From: Pterois miles
Lineage: Eukaryota > Chordata > Actinopteri > Perciformes > Scorpaenidae
Direction of reading: 5' to 3'
DNA length: 64,000 bases
Assembly (NCBI GenBank): GCA_947000775.1
Contig: CAMQGK010000334.1
Coordinates: 5,280,501 to 5,344,500 of the forward strand
Shown in pieces: positions 1 through 54,179 of the stretch (position 1 is its first letter; the number at the start of each line of letters is the position of its first letter). A program made the translations under genes and the position numbers. Below the pieces are notes generated by a model that was given only the letters and a program-made list of their open reading frames with translations, was not told where the DNA came from and did not search any database.

Positions 1-86
1 TCTACACCTCCTACACCTCCCAGGATCATCGGTCTTCTCAGTACATGGGCGCACCGGCCAACATCAAGCCCATCGTCCTGTTATAA
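1..86 (+). CDS. foxn4: Forkhead box protein N4, C-terminal end (partial)
   Basis: The reading frame entered at base 3 runs to a TAA at 84-86 and ends in SSQYMGAPANIKPIVLL. From memory this closely matches the human FOXN4 C-terminus, which ends SSSQYLGAQGNKPIALL, and the upstream YTSYT resembles human YTAYS. FOXN4 is a winged-helix transcription factor acting in retinal, spinal-cord and airway progenitors; its DNA-binding domain lies outside the window. Only part of the last coding exon is present. It is tail-to-tail with acacb, the arrangement I recall for FOXN4 and ACACB in mammals, which supports the call independently. The short match is the main limit on confidence. Confidence 0.82.
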   Translation, partial: YTSYTSQDHRSSQYMGAPANIKPIVLL

Positions 87-770
87 GGCAGGTGAACTGT
101 CTCCCAAAGAGTCGACCTGTCTGTGGATATCTGTGGACGCCAACTGAAGAAGGTCAAGGTCAAAGTCTGGACTCAGATGGGAACTACTTGGAGAAGGATG
201 TGTGAAAATCATTTCACTTACAGTCCACAAGAGAACTGCTCATCAAGAACAAAAACTGCTGATAAATAAAGAGGTGGCTGTAAGAAAAAAAAAGTATGTA
301 AGACTTAAAATCTCTAGCTTTGCCAAGCAAAGACTCAAAGCCTGTATGAGTACAAAGACTCTGTGGAGACGTACGTGTAAGTTAGCATCCGCCAGTTTTT
401 CTACTCTGCGTTTTAAAGCCCTCCCATACTGTAGCTCCCCGTCTCGTCTGTTGTATTGTGCTAGACATTATTGCTGTGATGTTTTATTTATATTTATGAA
501 GAGGCAGCTGGAGAAGGTGATGACTCTATCAATCTTTTTGCTGTATATATTTGAATGTTTCAAATTGCTATCGCCACAGAAAAGCTTTCTTTCGACTTGA
601 TTTACCCATTTCTTCCCAAAACGCAGATGTGTGCCAACAATTGGAGTAATCCAGATTTTACACACTATTCTTTTACAAAATGTGATTAACATGTCTCAAA
701 GTCAGATGTATATTATGCTCATTAATTTGATCATAATAAAAATGAAAGGGGTGAATAAAGGAAGTTTGTT
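87..770 (+). other. foxn4: Putative foxn4 3' UTR
   Basis: Sequence after the foxn4 stop codon. It contains no credible coding frame; the longest open stretch, from 202 to 600, has no recognisable domain and biased composition. Two AATAAA hexamers at 735-740 and 754-759 are the best cleavage signals. The 3' end is inferred, not observed. Confidence 0.5.
735..759 (+). promoter_or_regulatory. Paired AATAAA polyadenylation signals, foxn4 side
   Basis: Canonical AATAAA occurs at 735-740 and again at 754-759 on the + strand, downstream of the foxn4 stop. They face the acacb signal on the other strand at 794-799. Confidence 0.45.
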
Positions 771-793
771 TTGCCAAAAATATATCAATGACA

Positions 794-799
794 TTTATT
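794..799 (-). promoter_or_regulatory. AATAAA polyadenylation signal, acacb side
   Basis: The + strand reads TTTATT here, which is AATAAA on the acacb strand about 950 bases after its stop codon. Other hexamers are possible, so this is the plausible distal acacb signal rather than a proven one. Confidence 0.4.
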
Positions 800-1746
800 A
801 ATAACAAATAGTCCTTTGTATACAACACACAGGAAAGAGTTACTGTATATACATTCAAATGAAATGTCACGGCTGATATTTTCAGCAGAGGAGACGCGTC
901 ACTTGGGGGACCCCTTTTAGTGATTATTGTCCAACCTGAGTCTTAAGAATTACTGGATTGTATCAGAGATGTGCCACCAAAAATGAAAGAAAAGTTCAGA
1001 AGTATCACATACATTATCTACTATCATTCAGAACACTGTCTTAGCACACAAAGCACTACAGCATAGACTCACAGAAACTGACTGAAAGTGACAATGAAAA
1101 GACTTTTTGCATTTGCATTTCTGCATTACAATATTCGTAAAGAATTTCATACTTTTAGTCAAGGCAGATTTTTTTGATTTATTTGAAAATTGATCAAAAA
1201 ATTGATCAGTTGTCTGAGCTACATTCAAAGTTTAACATAAATACTCAATTTAATACAGTCAACTGAACATGACAACAGCATCTCAATGAGAAGTCTTCAT
1301 GAAGGTTGTACGACTCTGGCCTCCATAAACTGAGCAGAAGCAGATTTAACACTGACACACTATGATGTGCAAATACAGCCCAGTGAAATGTGCGTTAGCA
1401 ACATAGTTTGTGAACCAGAAAGTTCCTGGACCGAACAGCTGAAACGACTGACAGCTTAACTCACAAATGTAAAGCTTTGTCTTCAGCCAAGAGTGGAACG
1501 GATCACGGCGTCCCTGTAAGGACGCCAGTCAACAGCAGTGTTTACAGCAGACAGAGAGTGCTGTAGTGGTTGTGTGATCGCTGAGGAATAAGTCACTTTG
1601 TGAATGTGTGGATTATTGCAAAGAATTGCCCCAACTACAACCCTAAAAAATGTCCTCTCTACCTGTACAGTACAATCAACTAGAAAATTGTGTTTTGTTC
1701 TTATTAATAATACTGTATAACCTGATACCCCAATACGCTCCTCAGC
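800..1746 (-). other. acacb: Putative acacb 3' UTR
   Basis: Roughly 950 bases between the acacb stop codon and the first good AATAAA on the - strand. No conserved coding frame or recognised repeat was seen. Assignment as UTR is inferred from position. Confidence 0.5.
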
Positions 1747-26401
<24,655 letters not shown>

Positions 26402-28204
26402 TCACAGACATCCTCCTGACAGAGCAACAAGAAAGTGGACAGTATAAGTGAAATGACAGATGGCATTAACAGCCACACATCAGAAGTGAGCCAACTTAGA
26501 TTAATCATGATGGCATATCTCTTTCACCCCATATAATAATAGCTTTTGTGGCATTAAAAGTGAGGACTGTCATCAACCAAAGAAATTTGTGGTCGACTAA
26601 CACTTTTAAGATTTTATCAACTAACAGATTAGTTGATTTAATCAACAGATCTGTGAAACTGACTTTCTCCGCAAAGAACCAAACAAAAGCACCACTTTAA
26701 ATCTTGTGTTTACCAGAGATGAGCTCATAACTTTATTTGAAATAAATCAGCCAGCAGGAAAATAGCATAAAAAATGACTAAGAAATCTTGGTCGACTAAG
26801 ACCAAAACTAATCGACTAGCAGTGCTAAAAGTGAGTACTGATGAACTGATTGATTATATTATATAACAGTGACACCATTACATACTTTGCTCACTATAGA
26901 GCTGTAATTGTAAAATGTCAAACTTAGTCCATATCTTATCCAAATTCAAGGGATCCTCATTAAAAATGTAAATATACTATAACTTATCAGAACTTTTAAT
27001 TTTCAAATATCAACAAAAAAACAACCTCAAAAATCAGTTGGACTACAATGAAGAGATTTTTTTTGTCCTTGGTCAAAAGGAAATGAAGTCAACATTTTAC
27101 TATGTGAGCATTGGTGCCTGTGCACTATTCTAGTCAGAGCCATTTCTTGAGGTGAACAGAGGTCAGAAGCCCTAACAGGACAGGTGCATGTTGGGTAATT
27201 TGAGCTCATATCTGTAGGTTAGGCTTAACTTCAAAACAGAGACAGAAAACAGGTAGAAAGGGTTACTTTCATACTCAGTTTAAGTCCTTTGAGTCCTCTA
27301 AATAAATGAATAGATATACTTTACCAGCAGGGCTTAGCAAGCTACAGTTCCCAGCTAGTGTCCCGTAAACCGCCTGCCTTTAACAGCTGCCATGAGAGCC
27401 AAGTGTGGCTGCTTCATGTGGGGTAAAGGTCAACACTGAGGGAATGAATGGTGAGGAAGAGGAGGACGACGAGGAGGCACAAACACCCACACACAATATT
27501 AATGAGGCACACAAATGAACAAAAAAAATGAAGGATATATTCATATGAAATCTGTGTGAAACAAATATGGGTTCCTCATGCTTGAGTCTGTATTTCAAAT
27601 CAAATTTAAATATATATTAATATGAAATACACGTGAAAGAGACGAGGGGGTTTGTCTTCTGGAGCCACTTTGAATTTGACAGAAACAAAGGAAGGCTGAG
27701 CCATCACTTTTCAGATGAGACAATAATCTTCATAACAAATAGCATTCATAATCATTCATTTCATGTGTCATATTTTAATAAGCTCTTTCAGAGGTTCCTT
27801 TAGCGGCTCTCCAGTCCTGAATAACAAGAGAGGATGAAGGTGATTTAAGGTGATGACTTCAGCTCCATGCTGACCTCAACAGACTGTCAAATGTACATAA
27901 AACGTGTCTTATCACCTGCAAACTGAACTATACACACACCAGTCTACGGTCCTTTAGTCACAATAAAGTCTGAATTTACGTGACGGGAATATAACACTTC
28001 AATACATTAAAACCCAACAGGATGTTTAAGGAAGTCCATTCTGAAAGAAAACTATCGCTCAATATTTACCATTTATTTACCCAACAGGATAATGAGCCTT
28101 CCTTCAACACGGAGTCCCTTTGTGTCAGCGAGATAAAGCTCGGGTTTAAACGAGTAGAGTTAACTTTTAAAAGTTGTTGTAAAACGTAATTTAGTCCCAC
28201 TCAC
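26402..28204 (-). other. acacb 5' non-coding region (probable intron)
   Basis: A splice acceptor directly precedes the acacb start exon and a strong donor lies at 28204/28203, so this stretch reads as a 5' UTR intron. It contains the repeat at 26572-26836. No coding exon was recognised; open frames at 27027-27209 and 27380-27598 look like chance. Confidence 0.4.
26572..26836. repeat. Short interspersed element rich in GTCGACTAA motifs
   Basis: GGTCGACTAA occurs near both ends, with ATTAGTTGATTTAATCAACA inside and CCAAAACTAATCGACTAG at the right end. This resembles non-autonomous hAT-like repeats common in teleosts. Boundaries are approximate and no target duplication was found. Confidence 0.45.
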
Positions 28205-28300
28205 CATTACAGATAACGGACAGCACTGCTCGGTCGTTGTTTCTGCAGGCTAGCGAGTTAGCTGATAGCCACACACTCAATGTTTCCATAACTTCAACTT
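28205..28300 (-). other. acacb: Candidate acacb 5' UTR exon
   Basis: The - strand reads CTGTAATG|GTGAGTGGGAC at 28205/28204, a strong donor. It would join the acceptor before the start exon. Joined this way, the ATG at the exon end would open a 14-codon frame that stops inside the anchor exon. The exon's 5' limit is unknown and no transcript evidence is available. Confidence 0.3.
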
Positions 28301-29300
28301 TAACGTTATTTCAGACGCAAGCTCATTCTTCACTGTCTACACCTCAAACTTCGCATAAACTGCACCGCTGATAACAGTTTTACGTTTAAGTAATAACCAT
28401 GACAGCTACCTCCCACCACCGTCCTCCTCCTCCTCCTCGCTGGGATGGTAAACATTTCAGGAGGTTCTCTAAGCTCCTCCCAGGAAGGAGGAAACCCTCC
28501 GAAGATCGTGTATACATCAGATGGTAACGTGGCTAAAAACAATAACCACCAATTTAACCGTCTGCAAAACCACCAGGTGCTTATTAACGTAACCGACGTC
28601 ATTAGTTTTAATCTTGCTCTGCTGTACATTACTCTGAATCTGACCTTGTACTGTTCACATGGTAATTGCATAAATAATTTTAATAAAATAAATTTACAAG
28701 TGAATCTACACAGTTAAAGCAAAACTAAAATGACTTATACTGTGATCCGTCCGTGCTGCCACCTTCAGGGGAGTTACAGTAACAGCAGTTACAAATTGTA
28801 ATGAAACTCACGAATCACTTTTAAGCCAAAAATATTTTTTATTTATTTTATAATAAATATAGTTATTAATTAAAATAAACCTTAATTGTTAAATCTTGAT
28901 TTTTGTCTTAAAGCCATTATATTATCTGATGTGTGCTGTGGTTTACGGGGCTAGGGTTAAGTCCCTGTGGGGTCTGAACCCCAACCCTAACCCAAATCTG
29001 AACCAAAAGAGCCAGAGCCAGCCTTGGACAGTTGTTTGACTCTATGAGACCACGAGGCGGTGCAGATTTTGTCTGAGTGATTCATCGTTCCATTAACGAT
29101 CTTTGTTCTTCTTCCTCCCTGCGCTGCTCTCGCGGCAACTACAGGAACGCGCCAAAATAAGAAAACACGAGCTGTGACAGCGACAGACAAAACTAGACGA
29201 CAAACCTGTGAAATAACGTCGACATCGTTTTCAAATGCGGCTTTACGGACATATTTATACAGACTGAGCGGGGGTGGCTTCTTCTAGACCGCGATAAAAG
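28301..29300. promoter_or_regulatory. Shared 5' region between acacb and pole
   Basis: The two genes diverge from this roughly 1-kb interval. It contains GC-rich patches at 28410-28500 and 29040-29345, an E2F-type site at 29149-29157, and a telomere-like inverted motif near 28950-28993. Whether it works as one bidirectional promoter cannot be told from sequence. Confidence 0.45.
29149..29157 (-). promoter_or_regulatory. E2F-type site upstream of pole
   Basis: GCGCCAAAA on the + strand is TTTTGGCGC on the other, matching the E2F consensus TTTSGCGC. It lies about 145 bases before the pole ATG. Replicative polymerase genes are known E2F targets in S phase, so position and gene class agree; occupancy is not shown. 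Confidence 0.5.
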
Positions 29301-47369
<18,069 letters not shown>

Positions 47370-47569
47370 ATGATCCAATCCTCCGTCAGCTACTCCTCAG
47401 TCCTTACACTTTCATGCACTTGTTCATCATCAGTCTCGATGACGTCTGTTTCTGTGCTGTTTGGTGTGTAATCAGGACACTGGTGAAGCAAATATGTGGC
47501 CTGTAGATATGTTTGAAGTCTTGATTATGTCCCTATAAAACTGTTTGTGAATTAAATTTTTTGATTGTT

Positions 47570-47575
47570 AATAAA
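47570..47575 (+). promoter_or_regulatory. pole polyadenylation signal
   Basis: AATAAA 200 bases after the pole stop codon, followed by T-rich and GT-containing sequence (TTTTTCCAAGTGTTTC). It is the first canonical hexamer after the gene. Confidence 0.65.
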
Positions 47576-47629
47576 TATTTTTCCAAGTGTTTCAACTGTG
47601 AGTCTGACTGTTTTTACTGCCATTTACTC

Positions 47630-47633
<4 letters not shown>

Positions 47634-47715
<82 letters not shown>
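47634..47715. repeat. (AT)n microsatellite downstream of pole
   Basis: About 41 AT units starting some 60 bases after the pole polyadenylation signal. Confidence 0.97.
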
Positions 47716-47717
<2 letters not shown>

Positions 47718-48815
47718 TTATACTTTAAGGCTTTATCAAGTGGTTATATGAATGAACCACAAGATAAAGAAACTTGAATACTTGACAAATGAAAAATACT
47801 CAGTATTTTTAGAACTTGAGTGCAAAGTTATATAAACAATCAACATACAGAAAATGTAAAGAAATATCAAAAAATGAATTTTAATTATAAAATTGGAAAT
47901 TATACAGAAAAACAAATATGTATGATAAACATTTTTTTTCTAATTTTGACAATATATCATATTACCCAGCCCTGCTTCAAGTCTATAACTGGTGAGAGTC
48001 TTAACATTTAATTCAGGCTGAATAAATTTCACAGCGATGATCTGAAAAATCAGTCATTTCTGGCTGATTGCAAATGAAGTTTTTACTGCTCTTGAAAGTG
48101 AAAATCATTTGGTGATTATTGTGAGCTAGTCTGGATCCTGATCTTAACCCATGCACCTCCATCACTTTAACCTCATTGTCCCCCAGATGACTCCCTTCGC
48201 CTGCTGACAGACATCTCCCAGACAAGTAATCACATTTCAGACTCTGATCTCCAGCACAATTAGATTGGCTCCTCAGAGCTCCTCACTGACTCACGCTGTA
48301 CATGTAGGCTGATGGATGAAGGAGCACTTAAAGGGACTAAGTTCTTTACATTTTCAATTGTTAATCAAAACATCTTGTTTTAGAAAGCAGAAAATGAGTT
48401 TGGTACTAGAATGGATTAAAACAACCCAGTTTAAGATATAACATTCTGTCATAAACACTATTTCCAAACTGGCACGAATGTCCACTGTGCTCCCCCATCC
48501 ATCATGGCAAATATCAATCCATTAGATTTTAGTCTGAAGTCATTCTTCACCACTGACATTTGCTCTCAGGCGTCCAGATGGATTCACACTTCCCCACAAT
48601 CTTATTAGAGAAACCATATTATGGGAAATGTCGGTGTTATTTGATTACTGCTCACCACTGCTCTCTTGTGTCTCGAGGCCATTTCCTCCTGTATCCATCC
48701 TTATGTTGAAAAGACAAAAGAAATTAAACAGAATAGTTTTAAATCTATAATGATGCAGATTTCAGATGATATACTGTTGGTTAAACTCAGTCAGAACTTG
48801 AGTTGATAGAAGACA
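47716..48815. other. Intergenic region between pole and p2rx2
   Basis: No coding frame, RNA gene or clear repeat was recognised. The two genes converge on this interval. Confidence 0.5.
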
Positions 48816-48821
48816 TTTATT
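48816..48821 (-). promoter_or_regulatory. Candidate p2rx2 polyadenylation signal
   Basis: TTTATT on the + strand is AATAAA on the p2rx2 strand, about 400 bases after its stop codon. Confidence 0.45.
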
Positions 48822-49216
48822 ACACTGAAAGGCTACAATACATTGATAGAAATGGACATAGTTTGTGATGTTTCTCATTACTGTGTACTCAAAAATGTTC
48901 TTGCTATGAAATGGTTTAGTTTCTTTTCACACTTGAGGTGTTACTGCAAGTCATGTCACCTGAAAGAGACACAATCAACTGCTTTGTCACACAAGTTGGG
49001 ATCCATCAAAGTATGATATATGAGCTGAATCCACTGCACAGACTTTGAGATGACCAGCCTCCTCTGTCACTGGTCCTCTGTCTCTGTTTATTTCCACTAA
49101 CAACAGCACAGCGACTGCTGGCAGCCCATAACTGAGCTGCAGCAGACAGCTGAGGAGCTACTCAGCTGATGGAGGAGCGTCCACTGTCTTGACCAGCAAG
49201 GACAACTGTGACGACA

Positions 49217-51181
49217 TCACAGTGGTACACCGTCTGACAGGTCTGAATGGTTGGAGCCGAAGCTGTTGATGTAGCTGAGCTCTGTGGGAATGGGCACCGT
49301 GGGCTCCTTGATAACCTGCACAGGACAGATGTTTTTCACTTTAGTAATAAGTTTAGTAGTTGTTTCTGTGGAAAATACAGTTACAGTATTCAATATATGG
49401 AGAATCTCTCTTGAGAATCATGTTGTCTCTCCATTGTAATTCAGGAAAGTTTCTAATAAAAACTCAGACCCTACTTGTCAGTTTGATAAGATGATGCTTT
49501 ACTTTTCCCTAAATAAACACAGAAAAAAGTGTCAGGAACTACTTATTATCAGATAATTAATTATCAGTTAAATTTGGTCCTTACTCGTTCCATGGTAGCA
49601 AAATTGAATGTACCATAGAGTAAGTTTTACAAAATTATGTACTTAAATACATCTGTATTCTTAAAAATACACCATTGAGTTATTCTTTTTAGTTATATTT
49701 TGTGAGAGAGAAACCTTTAAAGGGACAGTGTGTAGGATTTGGTGGTATTTAGTGGTGTGGTTGCAGTTTGCAACCAACTGAGTACTCCTTCACTCATTCC
49801 TCCCTTTCTAAGACTGCAGTAATGTGAACCACCGAGTGCAGTCCTTACATAATAATGCTACTTTTGGAGTCAGACGGCATCACCACAGTTTATTACTCAC
49901 ATTACGGCAGTTTCATAAGCATGTCGGAGAACTACGGTCTCCTTCAGGGAATATAAAAACATGAAAAACTCTGCTACTGTAGAAACACGGTGGACTCCGT
50001 GAAAAGGACCTGATCCCTATGTAGATGTGAAGGGCTCATTGTAAGCTAACAAACACACGATAAACTAATAAAAACATAGTTAGGAATGTTATGCTCCATT
50101 TCTGCTGATAGAGCCCCTAAATGTTACACACCGTTCCTTTAATGAACCCAAATGTGTTGAGGTTGAATATGTGATGCTTTTCCTCACCTCATCAAACTTT
50201 CTGTCACTGTAAACTTCATTCTTGTCAATGAAAGTCAACATGATCCAGTCACAGATAATGGTACACTGGACAAGAAAAGACAAACAGTTGGTGAAAAGAG
50301 TTGACAGCTTTTACATTAAAGGCTCAAAATAAGAAATTAATATAGTAATTGCTCACAATCCCAACTGAAGTCAAAGCAGTCACCGTGCTGATGATGGTTG
50401 GGATGGGACTGAATTTACCAGCCTGAGAAAGACATTATATGCAAATATTAAAGTGAAAGTCACAAAGCTGAAAACAAACCATAGTGATGATAGAGTACCC
50501 ACTTACTTGTCCGTGAACTATGACATCCAGACGGATGCCGTAGGCTTTGATGAGAGTCCGAGACTCGACCCCATCCTTACTGTAATATTTGGCAAACCTG
50601 GACAATCACATAGACATTACAAGGGTTAAATCTCAGACACTTACTACAGGTCAAAGTGGCAAACACAGTTTCAAATACTGAGCACAACAGTCAGTACTGT
50701 GTTGTGGAGCTCACCTGTAATAGTAACCAGAGTTGGCCTGATCCTTCCGGAGATCAAGGCGACGGAAGGAGTACGTAGGTTTACAGTGTGAAGGATCCAG
50801 GTCCAGGTTACACTGCCAGTTGATGAAAACCCCTATCACTCCTCCCTGAGCAACAACAGCAATGACCACATCTTAAGCAATGCTACACAGTCACAACGTA
50901 GGTCAGTTTAAACACATACGTCCATGAACTATCATAGAGACAGTATGTACAGGTATAAGAAGACATCTTGTACTCACAGTCCTGCAGAGCTGACTGAAAT
51001 TCTCCCTGGCTTGATCTGCGATGTAGCCCAGACGGAAGTTTGGACAGTAGGGCTCCTTCTCCTCATTATAATGACACTTATTGAGGTATTTCTGCATGTT
51101 TCGTTTGTTTGAAGCATCTTTGATGTTTCCCCTGTTCGAGACGAGAACAGGAGGTCATCTGGATCTCTGCAGCTTTCTGGA

Positions 51182-51269
<88 letters not shown>

Positions 51270-53648
51270 ACTCTACCTCAGCACTTTAAATCTGGGGAAG
51301 TGGATGGAGTTCCTGATGAACACTGTGAAATTGATGGCCTCCACTAATGCTGGTTCTCTGTTGAAGACAATAAAATAATCAGTTGTTTTACGTAAATATT
51401 CTGTTGCAACCACAACTGGCACTGATATTCTTACAGTTTACTGCTAACCATGCTAGCCATTTAGCTAGCTGAAGCTTTGCACTTTTTACTTTTACTCTTG
51501 TGGACAATGTGCATGTTTATTAGATGGGTTACTGATGATACTTTATTTCTTCCTGGCACAAGGAGGAATCCAACTACTATGTCAGCTAGTCTATACTAAT
51601 GTGAATCCAGTTTCCTTGTTAGTGTATAAACTACTTCATTTTTACAACATCTTGGGTTTAACCATCCATGGATGGGGCTCGACACAGATGCCCTAAAACT
51701 CGTGGCCCATCATCTTGTCTCATTCATGACAGTGGTCCTCAACCTTTTTGCTTTGTGACCCGTTTAACAAAGATTTACATGATGGCCAATTTAAACAAAG
51801 AGTGACTTTTCCTTCTCAAATTGCATAATTTTAATTCTATTAAAGGGCCAGAAGAGTTAAAAACATCCAGCAATTCACCATCCAAATGCAAAGAGTAGAA
51901 AAAAGACATTTATTTTGAGTAGCAGAAATGCGTTTCTTTTGCTTTTCTATTCTGTTCATTTCACAAGCTCTCAGATTTATGTTGTGGCCCTTTGGGAGGG
52001 TCCTGACCTTCAGGTTTGGGTATATAATCTTTTTTTCTAAGCACAATCATTGAATTTGTTGTCCAAAACTGTTTTTCACGGTTTCACAATTGTTTCCAGT
52101 AAAACTTCACAGACCAACTACTGATCTTAAACCTTTACTGGACATGTATAGTGACGCAAAATAAATCTCTTGTATAATATAGTATTAATAATACATTTCT
52201 TACTTTGTTTATGGGTTAAGATAGGTGGGGACTGTTTTCCTTTTTCTTTGGGTGATCCAAATAAACCTGACTTGAACTTGGGGGTGATAACCCATCATCT
52301 GCCTTACCGTACTACAGCGTACTCCTCAATGGGACACCAGGTCTGGATCTCACAGGTTTTGAAAGTGTGGTTGTAGTACTGAACACATCTGCCGGTCCTT
52401 CTGCCTGTAAGAAAGCGTTTAAAACAGATACATACAGTAGGTGGCAAATACAGACCAATGAAGCTTGAAGAAAGATTTTGTGAGGAATTAAAACAGTACC
52501 ATGTCCATCAAAGTCAACCTCTCCCTGGACACAGTCAGAGTCTCTGGTACAGTTGGCATTGGCAACTTTGAAATACTGGCATTAAATAAAACAGATTATT
52601 ATTGTCTTTTGTGGGGTTTTTTTTGCATGCTAGTAGATGTTATTGTTGAGAAAGCTTTTGTTGACCTCTCACCTCAGCGCAGGTTCCTTGCCTCTGATCA
52701 TAGGTAACTTCTCGTCTCAATATTGTACTAATCACATCACCACCCTGTGAGAGAAATGACACAAAAATACTGTACGTCAGTAGGTTTATCCTGGTATTAA
52801 GACATAATGAGGCCGACAGAGTACAGGAGTTAAGACTTCCTTGACTGTATTTCAGTATTTGTTCTGGACTCACCTCTGGGGGTCGAACATACTCCACAGT
52901 GTCCAAGATATGATCTCCATGAATTGCTGTGCCTTTCATGAGTGTGTAAACGGAGCTCTCTGGACGGGTTTCACTCTCTTGGTAGGCTTTCTGACTTATG
53001 AAGACATACCTTCAGGATGATAAAACACAATATCACATTTTCTGTCATGACGTCGATTCATAGGGGAGGTGTCAGATTACCCTGGATCTGCTCAGCCCTC
53101 TTTGCTGAAGCCAAGGGAAGAAGAAAAGATGATGCACTTCAATCACAGAACTCAACACATCTAATCTAAGAAATAATTTAAGATTTGAAACAATAACATG
53201 AATAATAACATCTTCACAAAATCAAAGTAGCCTATATGAAAGCCAGTTAATTTTAAATGAGAACCATTTCCTCACCACAAAACTGCAACTGATGGGATAA
53301 TGTACAGTGCATTTATTTTTTTTACACACAAAAGCATATTACTGGTAAACATACAATTTAATACTTTACTGTAATCCATAAAATAAGCATTACAACTAAC
53401 ACACGGATAACAAAAGGTGTAGAAAAATCAACAAAGTGAATTTATGAAAGCCTTTTGTCCCCTTTAGCATATACAGTGGGCATGCAAGTATACAAATATG
53501 AAGCTCACCAGATGAAATAGGTAATCACAAGAAACTGAACGCTTCTGTAAATGACTCCAAGAGTTCGGTTTTTAACCACCATCACCTTTGGTGTCTCATA
53601 GTCCCAGAAACCAAGAAAATACTCCTTTATAAAGTCACGCAGCCCCAT
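49217..53648 (-). CDS. p2rx2: P2X purinoceptor, probably P2X2, complete in 12 exons
   Basis: P2X receptors are trimeric ATP-gated cation channels with two membrane helices. Exons: 53509-53648, 52874-53009, 52673-52744, 52500-52575, 52308-52404, 51277-51357, 50978-51131, 50715-50845, 50507-50597, 50357-50422, 50188-50265, 49217-49315, giving 406 codons. Seen: the TxK site in DYETPKVMVV, TM1 around VIYRSVQFLVITYFIWYVF, ten ectodomain cysteines, TM2 ending CDWIMLTF, the YSDRK membrane-proximal motif and three or more N-glycosylation sites. P2X2 is chosen from the pole neighbour and similarity (YQESETRPESS, WYVFISQK). Oddities: the usual K-V-K of the ATP site reads L-M-K, and N-F-R reads Y-Y-R. 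Subtype is less certain than family. Confidence 0.9.
49717..50142. mobile_element. Inverted-repeat element (MITE) in the last p2rx2 intron
   Basis: The left end TTAAAGGGACAGTGTGTAG pairs with the reverse complement of the right end, TTAAAGGAACGGTGTGTAA. No coding frame lies between. The end sequence is that of an abundant non-autonomous DNA element I recall in teleosts. It occupies the intron 49316-50187 and ends about 45 bases from the donor of exon 11. Confidence 0.75.
51185..51268. repeat. (GT)n / (CA)n microsatellite after p2rx2 exon 6
   Basis: About 41 GT units on the + strand, CA on the p2rx2 strand. The array starts about eight bases inside the intron, after the donor AG|GTAGAGTGTA of the exon at 51277-51357. 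Confidence 0.98.
51378..52307 (-). other. p2rx2 intron 5, no recognised feature
   Basis: A 0.95-kb intron with no supported coding frame or repeat boundary. Short open frames here have no family resemblance. Confidence 0.45.
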
Positions 53649-54179
53649 GATGAGCTTGCAAAAAACAAGGTGTCCTTGTGAAGTCTTATTTCCCTGTGAC
53701 GCTGTCTCTCAGTATCCAGCTTTTTATTTCTCTCACTATCATTCTTTCTCACTCTCAGCTCCAGTCTGCATCTCTCTCCAGCATCCCTGGCACCAACCAC
53801 AGGGAGGCAGAGGAGGAGAAGGGGGTGGGGTTCAGATGTGGTTGAATCATGCATTTTTCATGTCAGTTTGCTCTAATGATTGTAGTACACATCTTTATGA
53901 TGATTGAAAATGCTTACAGTTCTGCAGGTGTACCTGATCCTTTAATTGCCATAATATTCAGTGTCCCAGGAGAGGAGGAGTCCTCTTAGATGAGCTAATT
54001 ACAAGATTGTGACCGATGTATTGTTGATAGCACACATACTAGGTCTCCTACAGTGGAAAAAAACCCACAACATTTACAGTTACACTTCATGTTTGAGAGA
54101 TGTCATAGAGCACATAAAACTAAAGAAACTCATGTTTATAGCCTCTGTGACTCTGCTGTCAAATTTGATGTGATATCCC

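Noticed and set aside
28330..28671. 113-residue open frame in the acacb/pole interval
   Set aside because: Lies across a GC-rich promoter-like region with no family resemblance; probably chance.
51081..51378. Open frames with Cys-Val repeats
   Set aside because: They translate the (GT)n array in a p2rx2 intron.
49217..53648. Identification of the P2X receptor as P2X5 or P2X4
   Set aside because: The position tail-to-tail with pole and the TM1-proximal sequence fit P2X2; kept as lower-certainty at subtype level.
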